From JBOEGW01 sp050633625 (GTDB lineage Bacteria > Pseudomonadota > Alphaproteobacteria > Rhodobacterales > Rhodobacteraceae): 64,000 nt of DNA. The notes beneath the pieces are model-generated. The model did not search any database, was not told the DNA's origin, and was given only the letters and a program-made list of their open reading frames with translations. The position numbers and the translations under genes were made by a program. Below are positions 34,466-43,802 of the stretch, piece by piece. Each line of letters starts with the position of its first letter. The first letter of the stretch is position 1. The DNA lies in NCBI GenBank assembly GCA_050633625.1, contig JBOEGW010000011.1:372001-436000 (forward strand), written 5' to 3'.

Positions 34466-36724
34466 TTACTTCAAATGCGTCCTGCGGACCTTTTTCTTTA
34501 ACTTCGCGCCCTTACGTTGAAATTGGGCCTTTTTCCGGGGTACGGATTTCCGACGGCCTTGGCGACCTGTCGTTTTGATAGGTTTCCCGTCAATTTCGAG
34601 CAAATCCAACATAATTCCGCCTGTAACAGGCTCTGAATCGGCCAATCGCACGCGCACAGTCTGGCCCAGCTTTATGACCTGCCCGGTGCGCTCACCCACC
34701 AAAGTTTGCGCGTCAGGATCATGTCGGAAATACTCAGCCCCCATGGTCGAAACCGGCACCAAACCATCCGCCGCTGTTTCGTCCAGTTTCACGAAGGCGC
34801 CGAACCTTTGAATCCCAGAAATGCGCCCTGTGAACTCGCCGCCAATCCGGTCTGAGAGATAGGCAGCCAAATACCGGTCCGTAGTGTCGCGTTCTGCGAC
34901 CATCGAGCGGCGTTCTGTCTCCGATATATGCTTCGCGGTGGCTTCCAACTCGTCGACGTCCTGTGGGCTTAACCCATCTGCGCCCCAGCCGTGCCCGCTC
35001 ACCAAAGCGCGATGAACGATCAGGTCGGAGTATCGACGAATAGGTGACGTGAAATGCGCATAGTCCTTGAGCGCGAGGCCGAAATGGCCAAAATTCTGCG
35101 GGAAGTAGTAGGCTTGCGTCATGGAGCGCAACGTCGAAATGTTGATCAGCTCATCAAATTCGGTGCCCTCAGCTTGGGCCAGCAGTTGATTGAGGTGGCG
35201 GGTTTGCAAGACCTGCCCTTTCGCCAGCGTAAAGCCGGAGGCCTGTGCGACTTCACGAAGCGCTTCAAGCTTCTCCTGATTTGGCTCCTCATGGACACGA
35301 TACAAGAGAGGCTGTTTCAAGCGTTTCAGCTCTTCGGCAGCCGCAACATTGGCGAGGATCATCATCTCCTCAATCAGGCGATGTGCGTCAAAGCGCTCCG
35401 CAAAACGAATGCTCTCAACCTTGCCGTCATCACCCAGAATAATCTTGCGCTCTGGTAGGTCCAAATCTAGGGGTTGCCGCTTACTTCGGGCCTGTTTCAG
35501 GGCGAAATAGGCACTGTAGAGCGGGGCAATCACCTCCTCCAAAAAGGGCGCGCATTTCTCGTTTATGTCGCCATCCTGAGCAGCCTGAACCTCAGCGTAA
35601 TTCAGCGACGCTTTGGAGCGCATCAAACCTCGGACAAAACCGTGGCTCAATTTCTCACCCTCGGAATCAATCACGATCCGCACGGCCAAAACCGCGCGTT
35701 CAACGCCCTCATGAAGGGAACACAGATCGCCCGACAACCGGTCTGGCAACATTGGCACCACCCGGTCAGGGAAATAGCTTGAATTGCCGCGCCGCCGGGC
35801 CTCGCGGTCCAACTCTGAGCCGGGCGTCACATAATGCGCAACATCCGCAATCGCGACCCAAATAATGTGCCCACCCGGATTGTTTGGATCGTCATCCGCT
35901 TGCGCGAAAACCGCATCGTCGTGGTCGCGCGCATCTGCCGGGTCGATCGTCACAAGCGGCATATCGCGCAAATCGTCGCGCCCGTTTAGCCCCGCTGGCT
36001 TCATGGCGTCTGCCTCAGCAATCACACTGTCGGGAAAGCTGTCCGGAATACCATGTTGGTGAATTGCAATCAGGCTCACCGCGCGCGGCGCAGTGGGGTC
36101 ACCTAGTCGGGCAACAACTTTCGCTTTTGGCAGCCCCATTCGAGACTTTGGCCCGGTTTGTTGCGCCTCGACAAGCTCCCCATCGAGCGCGCCGTTTTCC
36201 GCCCCAGCAGGGACGATCCATTCCTTGCTCACACCCTTATCAACGGGCACAATTCGCCCACCTTCCGAGCCTTTTCGGTAAAGCCCAAGTAAGCGGTTTG
36301 CTGTTTCGCCAATGCGTCGAATAAGCCGCGCCTCATAGGCATGATCCTGACCTTTAACCTCGGTCATACGGCACAAAATGCGGTCACCGGGCTTTAACGC
36401 CGGATCGCCCGATTTTGCCACGAACAAAACAACAGGCGGCGCTGTTTCACCTTGCCACTCCATTGGGCGGGCAAACAAATCCCCGTCAGCGGAAAGGTTC
36501 GACACTTCCAGCACCGAAACCGGCGGCAGCTTATCGGCCTCGCGGTAGGTCTTTTTGCGTTTGGCCAAATGCCCTTCGTCCTCAAGATCGCGCAAAATAC
36601 GCTTGAGGTCGATCCGATCCTGCCCCTTGATGCCAAAGGCTTTGGCGATATCACGTTTCGAGGTTTTGGTCGGGTTCTCGGAAATCCATGCAAGGACTTC
36701 GGTCTTTGAAGGTATACGGGTCAT
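34466..36724 (-). CDS. rnr: Ribonuclease R
   Basis: 3'-5' exoribonuclease of the RNB family, which degrades structured RNA. 752 residues from ATG 36724 (MTRIPSKTEVLAWI; a TTG two codons upstream is also possible). N-terminal helix-turn-helix and cold-shock domains, then the RNB catalytic core with VTIDPADARDHDDAVFAQAD, whose four aspartates bind magnesium, RRRGNSSYFPDRVVPMLPD, HFTSPIRRYSDLIVHRAL and a C-terminal S1 domain. The tail (GRRKSVPRKKAQFQRKGAK) is strongly basic, as usual. Cotranscribed with the DUF2064 gene (nine bases upstream). Confidence 0.95.
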   Translation of the reverse strand: MTRIPSKTEVLAWISENPTKTSKRDIAKAFGIKGQDRIDLKRILRDLEDEGHLAKRKKTYREADKLPPVSVLEVSNLSADGDLFARPMEWQGETAPPVVLFVAKSGDPALKPGDRILCRMTEVKGQDHAYEARLIRRIGETANRLLGLYRKGSEGGRIVPVDKGVSKEWIVPAGAENGALDGELVEAQQTGPKSRMGLPKAKVVARLGDPTAPRAVSLIAIHQHGIPDSFPDSVIAEADAMKPAGLNGRDDLRDMPLVTIDPADARDHDDAVFAQADDDPNNPGGHIIWVAIADVAHYVTPGSELDREARRRGNSSYFPDRVVPMLPDRLSGDLCSLHEGVERAVLAVRIVIDSEGEKLSHGFVRGLMRSKASLNYAEVQAAQDGDINEKCAPFLEEVIAPLYSAYFALKQARSKRQPLDLDLPERKIILGDDGKVESIRFAERFDAHRLIEEMMILANVAAAEELKRLKQPLLYRVHEEPNQEKLEALREVAQASGFTLAKGQVLQTRHLNQLLAQAEGTEFDELINISTLRSMTQAYYFPQNFGHFGLALKDYAHFTSPIRRYSDLIVHRALVSGHGWGADGLSPQDVDELEATAKHISETERRSMVAERDTTDRYLAAYLSDRIGGEFTGRISGIQRFGAFVKLDETAADGLVPVSTMGAEYFRHDPDAQTLVGERTGQVIKLGQTVRVRLADSEPVTGGIMLDLLEIDGKPIKTTGRQGRRKSVPRKKAQFQRKGAKLKKKVRRTHLK

Positions 36725-36733
36725 GCCCAAGCC

Positions 36734-37363
36734 CTAACACGGCCTACGCTTAAGGTCAGTCGTAAAAGCAAGATCGGCGGCGCAATCCACATCCCGCAGG
36801 GTCGCCCCAAACGTAACGCTGCAATTGGAAAGCGTGGTGAGGGCATCACTCAGAGCATCTGCAGTGGACCAGCGCACGTTGCGAAAAATTCTTGGTGGAA
36901 GTCGGTGAGTACAACGCGCCCCGACCGCCCAAAAACCGCCATCAGTCGCAGGCCCAAAGGCAATGTCATGTGAGCCTAATCCAGCAAAAACCTCTCCTAT
37001 TCGTTGCCTATTCACGTCCGGAATATCAGCGCCAATCAAGACAACAGGGCCAGATCGGGGCGCGGTCAAAAGCCGTTTCATGCGCGCGCCCAAATCTCCG
37101 CGCCCTTGAGAGATGCGCGCTATATTGGGGAGCATTCGCGTCCTGATGGCCTGATCTGGCGCAAGTGCGAACATCGTATCCCATTTTGGTGAGGAGACCT
37201 GCCTGACGAGGCTCGACAGTTGATGGCGATACCACCACGCCGCCGCAACTGGCCCAATATCCTTCCCAAGTCTGGTCTTGACCTGGCCCGCAATCGGCTC
37301 TTTGGTCATGATGATCAGTTTTGGGCGGTTTTTAGGTGAAATAGTCACGAATAATGCGCCCAT
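36734..37363 (-). CDS. DUF2064 / TIGR04282-type glycosyltransferase-like protein
   Basis: 209 residues. A short GT-A type nucleotidyl/glycosyltransferase: PKLIIMTKEPIAGQVKTRLGK at the N-terminus, the diphosphate-binding stretch, then VVLIGADIPDVNRQRI and DIAFGPATDGGFWAVGA. In some bacteria relatives are linked to arsenosugar synthesis, but no arsenic gene is nearby. Its start (ATG 37363) lies inside the end of dapE by 32 bases, so translation should be coupled to dapE. rnr follows by nine bases. Confidence 0.8.
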   Translation of the reverse strand: MGALFVTISPKNRPKLIIMTKEPIAGQVKTRLGKDIGPVAAAWWYRHQLSSLVRQVSSPKWDTMFALAPDQAIRTRMLPNIARISQGRGDLGARMKRLLTAPRSGPVVLIGADIPDVNRQRIGEVFAGLGSHDIAFGPATDGGFWAVGARCTHRLPPRIFRNVRWSTADALSDALTTLSNCSVTFGATLRDVDCAADLAFTTDLKRRPC

Positions 37364-38474
37364 AGATCCGGGTCAGCTGCTCAATATGAACAATCTCAAC
37401 ACGCTCATCCACTTGATGCATCGTCTTGCCGACAAGCCCGAATTCAACAACGGGACAATGATCCTTTACGAAACGTGCATCCGATGTACCCCCAGAGGTG
37501 GACAGTTCCGGTGTGATGCCAGTTTCCGCGTGCACGCTCGCAGCAACCAGATCCGACAAATGCCCCGGAGGTGTCACGAAACTGTCCCCCGAGACTTTCA
37601 CATCCATGTCAAACGCGACGCCGGTTTCACCACGAACACGATCAATTTCTGCCGCAAGCCACGTCTTGAGCGCTTCAGGGGTTTGTGCATCATTAAATCG
37701 AATGTTCAAAGTTGCCTGACAATTTGCCGGGATCACATTTGTTGTGGGGTTTCCCGTGTCAAACGTGGTCACAGCGAGGGTCGAAGCGTCAAAATGAGCT
37801 GTCCCTTGATCAAGGTCATGCGCGTCAAGCCGGGCCAACAAACGGGCCATCGCCGGGACTGGGTTTTTCGCGCGGTGAGGATAGGCCACATGCCCCTGTA
37901 CCCCTTTGGCCGTCAACCAAGCTGTCAAGGATCCGCGCCGCCCGATCTTCATCATTTCGCCCATGGTTTCGGGGCATGTCGGCTCCCCGACGATACAGGC
38001 GTCCATCGCTTCGCCTTGCGCCTTCATCCAGTCGAGCAGAGCGATTGTTCCGTCTGTTGCATCCCCTTCCTCGTCGCCAGTGATCGCAATGATCAAAGCT
38101 GCATTTTCAGGCAGGTTAGGGACTGAATCAATCGCCGCGGCGACCCATGCCGCCACGCCTGACTTCATGTCGGTGGCCCCGCGACCCCAAAGAAATCCGT
38201 CCCGCTCCAGCGCGCCAAAAGGCTCTACAGACCACGCAGTTGTGTCGCCAATAGGGACCACATCCGTATGGCCATTAAACCCCAAAGTCTTGGTGGCCTT
38301 TTTGGGTCCAAAACGCGCGAACAAATTCGCCGTGCCATTTCGATCAACGCGGGTGCACTCAAAACCGGCGCCTTCAAGAAGACCGCGCAAGTAGACCAGC
38401 GCGCCGCCCTCATCAGGCGTCACAGAAGGGCACATGATCAAGCGCCGGGTCAATTCCACTGCATCCGTTGGCAT
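37332..38474 (-). CDS. dapE: Succinyl-diaminopimelate desuccinylase
   Basis: M20 metallopeptidase that yields LL-diaminopimelate for lysine and peptidoglycan. 380 residues from ATG 38474 (MPTDAVELTRRLIMC); longer frames upstream are not supported. Zinc ligands and catalytic residues appear in TLGFNGHTDVVPIGDTTAW, GRGATDMKSGVAAW, IAITGDEEGDATDGTIAL and LSTSGGTSDARFVKDHCPVV. First gene of a minus-strand run dapE-DUF2064-rnr-mltB-like. dapD, the preceding acyl-transfer step, lies 16 kb away. Confidence 0.95.
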   Translation of the reverse strand: MPTDAVELTRRLIMCPSVTPDEGGALVYLRGLLEGAGFECTRVDRNGTANLFARFGPKKATKTLGFNGHTDVVPIGDTTAWSVEPFGALERDGFLWGRGATDMKSGVAAWVAAAIDSVPNLPENAALIIAITGDEEGDATDGTIALLDWMKAQGEAMDACIVGEPTCPETMGEMMKIGRRGSLTAWLTAKGVQGHVAYPHRAKNPVPAMARLLARLDAHDLDQGTAHFDASTLAVTTFDTGNPTTNVIPANCQATLNIRFNDAQTPEALKTWLAAEIDRVRGETGVAFDMDVKVSGDSFVTPPGHLSDLVAASVHAETGITPELSTSGGTSDARFVKDHCPVVEFGLVGKTMHQVDERVEIVHIEQLTRIYGRIIRDYFT

Positions 38475-38588
38475 TTTGGCTCCCCATCGTTGGTTCATCA
38501 CCCTGTTACACGCGCCCATCGGTCCGCGCAAATGTGTCCTGCAGGCTACAGTCCCATGGTCAACCGTTTCCAAAACCTAAACAAATGG

Positions 38589-38617
38589 TTAACTTTTTGC
38601 GGAAATGTTCGCATAGT
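38589..38617 (+). promoter_or_regulatory. Candidate sigma-70-type promoter for the Hint-protein pair
   Basis: TTAACT (38589-38594), 17-base spacer, CATAGT (38612-38617). It lies about 145 bases before the first Hint gene, with the region in between containing a partly complementary GC-rich stretch around 38700. No regulator can be assigned. Confidence 0.4.
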
Positions 38618-38762
38618 GAAATTTGATAAAAACCCTGAGGCAGGGAAATGGGCCAAAAAAGCGCAAGGGAAGCGCGGTCCTAGAGCACTCTTTGAGGAAA
38701 ACACCGGGCGTGGCCCGTTTCCTAAGGCGTGCCCCTGTCTTTGAGAGGCAGGAGCAAGGGAT

Positions 38763-40349
38763 ATGGTCGCAGCTTCAGAGCTCCCGATCAACACGAACGC
38801 GAACGCCATGGCTATGGCGCAAGCCATTTTTGGCGATGGCGTCTCTGTTGAGTCCGCCTCGTATACCGGGGACAACCGGTCGTCGGGGATCTACACCCAA
38901 GGGGATATTTATTCGCCCGGCGTCACTCCGGCGGATACAGGGGTGATGTTGTCAACTGGGCGCTTGACCGGGTTCACAAATTCGAATGGGCAATCGAACC
39001 AATCCACAAGCACCTCCTCCAACACATCTGGCCAAAACAACAATTCTGATTTCAATGCAATCGCTGGCGCGAGCACGTTTGATGCGTCCTATCTCGACGT
39101 GGATTTCATACCAACCACCGACACCTTGTCGATGCAGTTCGTGTTTTCCTCGGAAGAATACCCGGAATATTCAGGTTCGATCTACAATGATGTTGTTGGC
39201 GTTTGGGTGAATGGTCAGCACGTCGATCTGTCGATCAATTTCGCTTCGACCAGCGTTTCAAACGTCAATCAAAACTCGAACGAAACCCTCTACGTTGACA
39301 ACACCAACGACCAATACAACACCGAAATGGACGGGTTTACGGTCACCATGACGTTGAAAATGGACGTGGTGCCCGGAGAGGTGAACTCCGTTCGCATTGG
39401 CATCGCGGATGTGTCTGACGCCACTTACGATTCGACACTCATCATTGCCGGGGATTCCATTCAAGGCGCGTTGATAGCAGAAGATGACCTTGTCACCATT
39501 GGTCTTGGCGGCTCGCGAACTGTTGATTTACTGGGCAATGACTCAGGGCCGAGTGGGTCTACATTGACCATTACTCATATTAATGGGCAACAGGTGTTCG
39601 CCGGTGACACCATCACCTTATCTTCTGGCCACGATCTGACCTTGAATGCCGACGGAACCGTGACGGTCGACAATGATCTTGATGAAGAGGCTGTCAACTT
39701 CTCCTATACGGCCTCCGCTGGCACCGGATCGGCCGCCGTTTCAGATACAGCATTCGTCACGATCAATTCGATCCCATGTTTCGTCGCTGGGTCTTTGATC
39801 GCGACTCCTTCGGGCAACGTGCCCGTCGAAAGCCTGCGCCCGGGTGACCGCGTCATCACTCATGATAATGGCGTCCAGCCGCTGCGCTGGATAGGCCGTC
39901 GAGAAGTTCAAGCCGAAGGGAATTTCGCCCCGATCCGCATCGCAGCGAACGCGCTTGGCGACCATGGTGCTCTGCTGTTGTCACCGCTTCACCGTATTCT
40001 CATCCGCGACGCTTTGGCAGAACTTCTATTCGGTGAACGCGAAGTTTTGGTGGCGGCCCGCGATCTTATCAACGACCGCACAATCCGCCCTGAGCCGGGC
40101 GGAACTGTCGAATACGTTCATATCCTTTTCGACGAGCATCAAGTGGTGTATGCCGAAGGTCTGGCGACAGAGAGCTTCTTGCCTGGGCCGCAAACGACAA
40201 AAAGTTTCGAGAGAGAAATCGTGGACGAAATCTGTGCCATTTTCCCTGAGTTAGACCCGGATACAGGGGCAGGTTACTCCACCTCCGCGCGCCCGACCCT
40301 CAAAGGATATGAGGCTCGATTGCTTCTTTCTCGTGAGGTGGCTGCATGA
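38763..40349 (+). CDS. Choice-of-anchor L and Hint-domain protein
   Basis: 528 residues with no N-terminal signal peptide. About residues 10-230: an Asn/Ser/Thr-rich domain of the choice-of-anchor L type (LSMQFVFSSEEYPEYSGSIY, VNSVRIGIADVSDATYDST). About 240-335: a cadherin-like repeat (VDLLGNDSGPSGSTLTITH, VNFSYTASAGTG). From Cys339: a Hint (hedgehog/intein) domain, IPCFVAGSLIATPSGNVPVE then LRPGDRVITHDNG, and SPLHRILI with the conserved histidine. The C-terminal ARPTLKGYEARLL is the tail I associate with roseobacter Hint proteins. Hint domains cleave and join peptide bonds autocatalytically; export is unexplained. Four-base overlap with the next gene. Confidence 0.82.
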   Translation: MVAASELPINTNANAMAMAQAIFGDGVSVESASYTGDNRSSGIYTQGDIYSPGVTPADTGVMLSTGRLTGFTNSNGQSNQSTSTSSNTSGQNNNSDFNAIAGASTFDASYLDVDFIPTTDTLSMQFVFSSEEYPEYSGSIYNDVVGVWVNGQHVDLSINFASTSVSNVNQNSNETLYVDNTNDQYNTEMDGFTVTMTLKMDVVPGEVNSVRIGIADVSDATYDSTLIIAGDSIQGALIAEDDLVTIGLGGSRTVDLLGNDSGPSGSTLTITHINGQQVFAGDTITLSSGHDLTLNADGTVTVDNDLDEEAVNFSYTASAGTGSAAVSDTAFVTINSIPCFVAGSLIATPSGNVPVESLRPGDRVITHDNGVQPLRWIGRREVQAEGNFAPIRIAANALGDHGALLLSPLHRILIRDALAELLFGEREVLVAARDLINDRTIRPEPGGTVEYVHILFDEHQVVYAEGLATESFLPGPQTTKSFEREIVDEICAIFPELDPDTGAGYSTSARPTLKGYEARLLLSREVAA

Positions 40350-41449
40350 GCTGGATCGGCCTCACCGACCTGCACAAAAGCCTCTTTAATCCGAATGGCC
40401 TTGGCCAAAAATCCGCGCCGCGCTCGGCTCACAATGATGGCGTGCCAAATCACCATATACTTGCCCTTGGCACGTTGATGCTAGAAACGCGCTTCCATGC
40501 GGAAGAGGACGATTTGCAAGAGGTGCTGACCTACGATCGGCACAAGGAATGGCACCGGCAATTGTCACTTACTTTGTCGTCGACGGGCGAGCTTGTGATG
40601 CAATTTCGTCAGGGCGAAGCCACGCTTGAAGCGCGATTGGTTTTTCCTGTGCCTCCGCGCGACAGCCGTTTGCGCATCAGTTATGCGTGGAACGGACCGG
40701 AGCGCTGGGCGCGCCTGAGTGTAGAAATGCTGGCAACGGGCGAGGTCTTTTCAACGAGAGTGGACGGACCGCTCCCTGTTCCCGAAGTGGACGCCATAAC
40801 GATCATGCGAAATGGGCGCGCCACAAATATCGCTAAAGACGTGGATTTTGTCGCGATTTCGGACGAATTAGAGCCTGTTTTCATGCCGCTGGGGTTTTGT
40901 GTTGGTGCCCCTATCGCCACGCCTTCCGGCCCGGTGCCAATCGAACGGTTGCGGCTCGGGGATATGGTCACAACCGCCGCCCGAGGCGCACAACCCGTGC
41001 GGTGGATCGCAAGACGTACGGTGCCCGCCCTTGGCGCGCTTGCTCCCGTGCAATTGCGAGCACCTTTTCTTGGTTTGACGCAAGATATCGCGGTGTCACC
41101 AAACCATATGATCAGTGTGAATGGCGCTGAAGCTGAGTATCTCGTGGGTCATGATGATGTGATGATCGAGGCGCGCCAGCTCATTACGGGGCCGGCCGCC
41201 GCGCGCAATCATTTTCGCGGGCTTGTCACCTATTACCACGTTCTCCTCGACAATCACGATTGTCTGTTGAGCGAAGGGATTTGGTCCGAAAGCCTCTATG
41301 TTGGTCAGATGTCGCGCGATCCTGAACGCCATGCGAGCAGCATTCTCGCTGAAATGCCTCTCTCTGCAATGCCGCGCCATACCCCCATTGAGCGGCACCG
41401 GCTCGCGGATTTTGAGGCCAGCTCCATCGCCGCAAGCCTTATGTCGTGA
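40346..41449 (+). CDS. Hint-domain protein, second of a pair
   Basis: 367 residues starting inside the stop of the previous gene. The first 180 residues have no named domain: HHILALGTLMLETRF, EWHRQLSLTLSSTGELVMQF and VFPVPPRDSRLRISYAWNG. Then Cys185 opens a Hint domain, LGFCVGAPIATPSGPVPIER then LRLGDMVTTAARG with VSPNHMISVNGAEAEYL carrying the histidine. The C-terminal HRLADFEASSIAASL aligns with the tail of the first protein. No signal peptide. The pair is probably co-translated and may work together, for example as secreted or surface processing proteins; this is inference. Confidence 0.8.
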   Translation: MSWIGLTDLHKSLFNPNGLGQKSAPRSAHNDGVPNHHILALGTLMLETRFHAEEDDLQEVLTYDRHKEWHRQLSLTLSSTGELVMQFRQGEATLEARLVFPVPPRDSRLRISYAWNGPERWARLSVEMLATGEVFSTRVDGPLPVPEVDAITIMRNGRATNIAKDVDFVAISDELEPVFMPLGFCVGAPIATPSGPVPIERLRLGDMVTTAARGAQPVRWIARRTVPALGALAPVQLRAPFLGLTQDIAVSPNHMISVNGAEAEYLVGHDDVMIEARQLITGPAAARNHFRGLVTYYHVLLDNHDCLLSEGIWSESLYVGQMSRDPERHASSILAEMPLSAMPRHTPIERHRLADFEASSIAASLMS

Positions 41450-41516
41450 TCCCGCTGGACAGCGCGGTGAACCCCTGCCACTCTTTCTGTGTCCTTGTTC
41501 ATTTCGGAGCCGCCCC

Positions 41517-42122
41517 ATGCGCCGCCTAAAATCTCTTTTTGCCGCCCTTCTCATTCTTCCGCTCGCCGCTTGTTTTGATGCGGAGATGGCGCTTGATTTC
41601 ACCAATGAAGACGACATCACGATGGTCGCAACTATGAACATGTCACCCGATTTGTTTCAGATGATGTCAGGGATGGGCCAAGACCCCTGCGCGGACGCCG
41701 ATGGCGTTGGCACAGCCAATCCGGATGGCACCTATTCCTGCACCATGAGCCACAGCGGCACGCTTGATGAGATCATCGAAATGTCCAACAACGCCGCGCA
41801 AAACGGCACGCCATTTTCTCAGGAAAGCGGGACAACTGTTGAGCGTCGTGGCGATGCCATTTTTGTTTCATTTGACCTTGCGCGTATGATGGAAGACATG
41901 CCGCCCGCCGAGGAACGCGCGCAAATGTCGATGATGTTTGGCGATGCGTTTCGAGGGAAAGCGATCACGATCAACGTGATGGCTGACACAATAATCGAGA
42001 CCAACGGCACCCTCATGGACGACGGGAAGACGGCGCAGTTCGTGATCGACCTCGCTGCGATGTTCTCACCAAACCTGCCTGACCTTCCTGATAGTTTCGA
42101 TATTTTGATGGCCGCGCAGTAA
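41517..42122 (+). CDS. Lipoprotein, uncharacterised
   Basis: 201 residues. The N-terminus MRRLKSLFAALLILPLAACF is a lipoprotein signal with lipobox LAAC, so the mature protein begins at Cys19. The rest is acidic and Met-rich (MSPDLFQMMSGMGQD, MARMMEDM-type text, AEERAQMSMMFGD), ending with a patch NLPDLPDSFDIL. No family recognised. It follows the Hint pair by 67 bases on the same strand. Its stop abuts the NnrU stop. Confidence 0.75.
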   Translation: MRRLKSLFAALLILPLAACFDAEMALDFTNEDDITMVATMNMSPDLFQMMSGMGQDPCADADGVGTANPDGTYSCTMSHSGTLDEIIEMSNNAAQNGTPFSQESGTTVERRGDAIFVSFDLARMMEDMPPAEERAQMSMMFGDAFRGKAITINVMADTIIETNGTLMDDGKTAQFVIDLAAMFSPNLPDLPDSFDILMAAQ

Positions 42123-42776
42123 TCAAGGAAGCGGGCTGACACCGATCACCGGCCCGTGGATGGAAACAAGCATCAAATAGAAACCTAGTCCAATCAAGAT
42201 ACGCAAAACGCCGCTTCGAGTCACTGTTATGCGGCGTGTCAGAGTGCCCGGCTCGATCCAGTTCTGGCCCATCAATCGACGTTTGCGCCGGTCAATGATC
42301 CGCATCCCCAAGAGCGAAAACGCGGCGAACAATCCAAACAATACAACATGCGCTAAGTCACCATTCGCAACCACATGCGCGAATGCCCAAAAGCCGATCG
42401 CCACAAGAAGCGGATGGCGCACCCATGCCACGATTCCAGCGTGTTCCTTGGAAAATTGATCATTCTGCGCCCCACCAAACGACAAAGGATTTGGCCGCGC
42501 AATTCCCAGGCTTAAGATCCAAGTCGCCACCAACATAAGCGTAAGGGCAACATATTTTTGCCACGGCGCGTAACCCCACAAGAGCACAAAAGGTGCGCGC
42601 CCGGCGGCCAGAACAACCCATGTCAAAATCACAAACGACACGACAGAATAAATGAGGCTATAGCCGCGTTGGCCCAGGAGCCGCACGAGCTTCGCTTTCA
42701 CTGTCGGGCGAACAGGAATCGCGTGTGCTGCGAAAAACGCAACCAACGACAAGATGAATTGAAACCAGCCCATCAC
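42123..42776 (-). CDS. NnrU-family membrane protein
   Basis: 217 residues with six or so hydrophobic segments and the NnrU markers ARPNPLSFGGAQND, then GIVAWVRHPLLVAIGFWAFAH and GMRIIDRRKRRLMGQNW. Relatives are linked to nitric oxide or nitrite reductase gene clusters or to isoprenylcysteine-methyltransferase-like folds, but no denitrification gene is near, so no role should be inferred. The gene is followed on the same strand by nothing and is preceded by DUF389 at a distance of 15 bases. Confidence 0.8.
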   Translation of the reverse strand: MMGWFQFILSLVAFFAAHAIPVRPTVKAKLVRLLGQRGYSLIYSVVSFVILTWVVLAAGRAPFVLLWGYAPWQKYVALTLMLVATWILSLGIARPNPLSFGGAQNDQFSKEHAGIVAWVRHPLLVAIGFWAFAHVVANGDLAHVVLFGLFAAFSLLGMRIIDRRKRRLMGQNWIEPGTLTRRITVTRSGVLRILIGLGFYLMLVSIHGPVIGVSPLP

Positions 42777-42791
42777 CCCTCCGAAGTGGCT

Positions 42792-43802
42792 CTAACCTGC
42801 CCCAAAACTCATCCATCCATGGCCGCTTCCATAGACAGCAAGCGCCATCAAAAATACAACAAAAGCGGAGGCAATCAAGGACGTCCAAACCGAGGTTGCG
42901 TGTTGCGCGCTGTCCCATTTGCGCGGTCGTATGCCCTTGAGGCGAAACACAACCTGCGCGGCCAAATTGATCGCGGCGATGTTGATGATCACAGTTCCCA
43001 AGGCGCGCGCCGCCGGGATCACGTCTCCACCGCCGAGCAACAAACCAAAAGCGGCCAAGGGAGGGAGCAAAGCGGCCGCAACCATCACGCCGACAAGGGC
43101 GGAAGTTTGCCCCGAGGCTACCATCAGCGCTGCCGCCGCGCCTGATGCCAGTGGCAAGACAACGTCGATCAAGGTGAGAGCGCCAGAATAGTCCAAAAGG
43201 CCCGATTTCAGATCGCCGCCGACCATCAGCCCCAAGGCCACGCCAGACAATGTGGCCACGCCAAGCCCGGCCCCAAGAGCACGCAGGGCGATCAGCATCA
43301 AAGGGACAGTGCCCAAGGTGGTTGCGAAGGCAAACGCGAGAATGGGGCCCAATAATGGCGCAATCACCATCGCGCCAATGACTACAGCGACCTGATCCTG
43401 GCTCAAGCCAATCGCTGCGACGACAGTCGCTAGCCCCGTCAAAACCAAGTAGTCGAGTGTCAGAGCTGTGCCTTTACGAATGCCTGCGTAAATCTCTTCG
43501 CGGGCCTGCGCCGTTTCGGCTTGAGCAATTCGCTCAGCTTCATCTTCGCTGCGCGTTTCCGGTAGGCTGGCCTCAACAGGAAGCGTGTATAAATGCCAAC
43601 CAGAACACTCATCCAGAGCGTCAGAAATTTTGTCCAAGACCGCTTGAGTATCTACAATATCTAGTGAAATAGTGACTGTTTGACGCCCATCCTCGCCAAC
43701 GGGAAACTGGTGCCAATGGTCCGCGGGAATGTCGTCCAAACACCCACAGACTGCTGCCATGTCCGCTTCCTTCGCGACAATATGAATGAGGCGGCCTGTC
43801 AC
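42792..43802 (-). CDS. DUF389 / TIGR00341-family membrane protein
   Basis: 336 residues. A cytoplasmic N-terminal part (MTGRLIHIVAKEADMAAVCG, DHWHQFPVGEDGRQTVTISL), then about seven hydrophobic segments with DQVAVVIGAMVIAPLLGPILAFAFATTLG, SGVALGLMVGG and SALVGVMVAAALLPPLAAFGLLLG, which match the DUF389 repeats. Function unknown. The start is a GTG whose first bases overlap the stop of the small upstream gene (GTGA), suggesting translational coupling. Confidence 0.85.
   Translation of the reverse strand: MTGRLIHIVAKEADMAAVCGCLDDIPADHWHQFPVGEDGRQTVTISLDIVDTQAVLDKISDALDECSGWHLYTLPVEASLPETRSEDEAERIAQAETAQAREEIYAGIRKGTALTLDYLVLTGLATVVAAIGLSQDQVAVVIGAMVIAPLLGPILAFAFATTLGTVPLMLIALRALGAGLGVATLSGVALGLMVGGDLKSGLLDYSGALTLIDVVLPLASGAAAALMVASGQTSALVGVMVAAALLPPLAAFGLLLGGGDVIPAARALGTVIINIAAINLAAQVVFRLKGIRPRKWDSAQHATSVWTSLIASAFVVFLMALAVYGSGHGWMSFGAG

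Noticed and set aside
38690..38730. Hairpin GGAAAACACCGGGC/GGCCCGTTTCC before the Hint genes
   Set aside because: Pairing is interrupted and no T-tract follows; not a terminator, and no riboswitch class fits.
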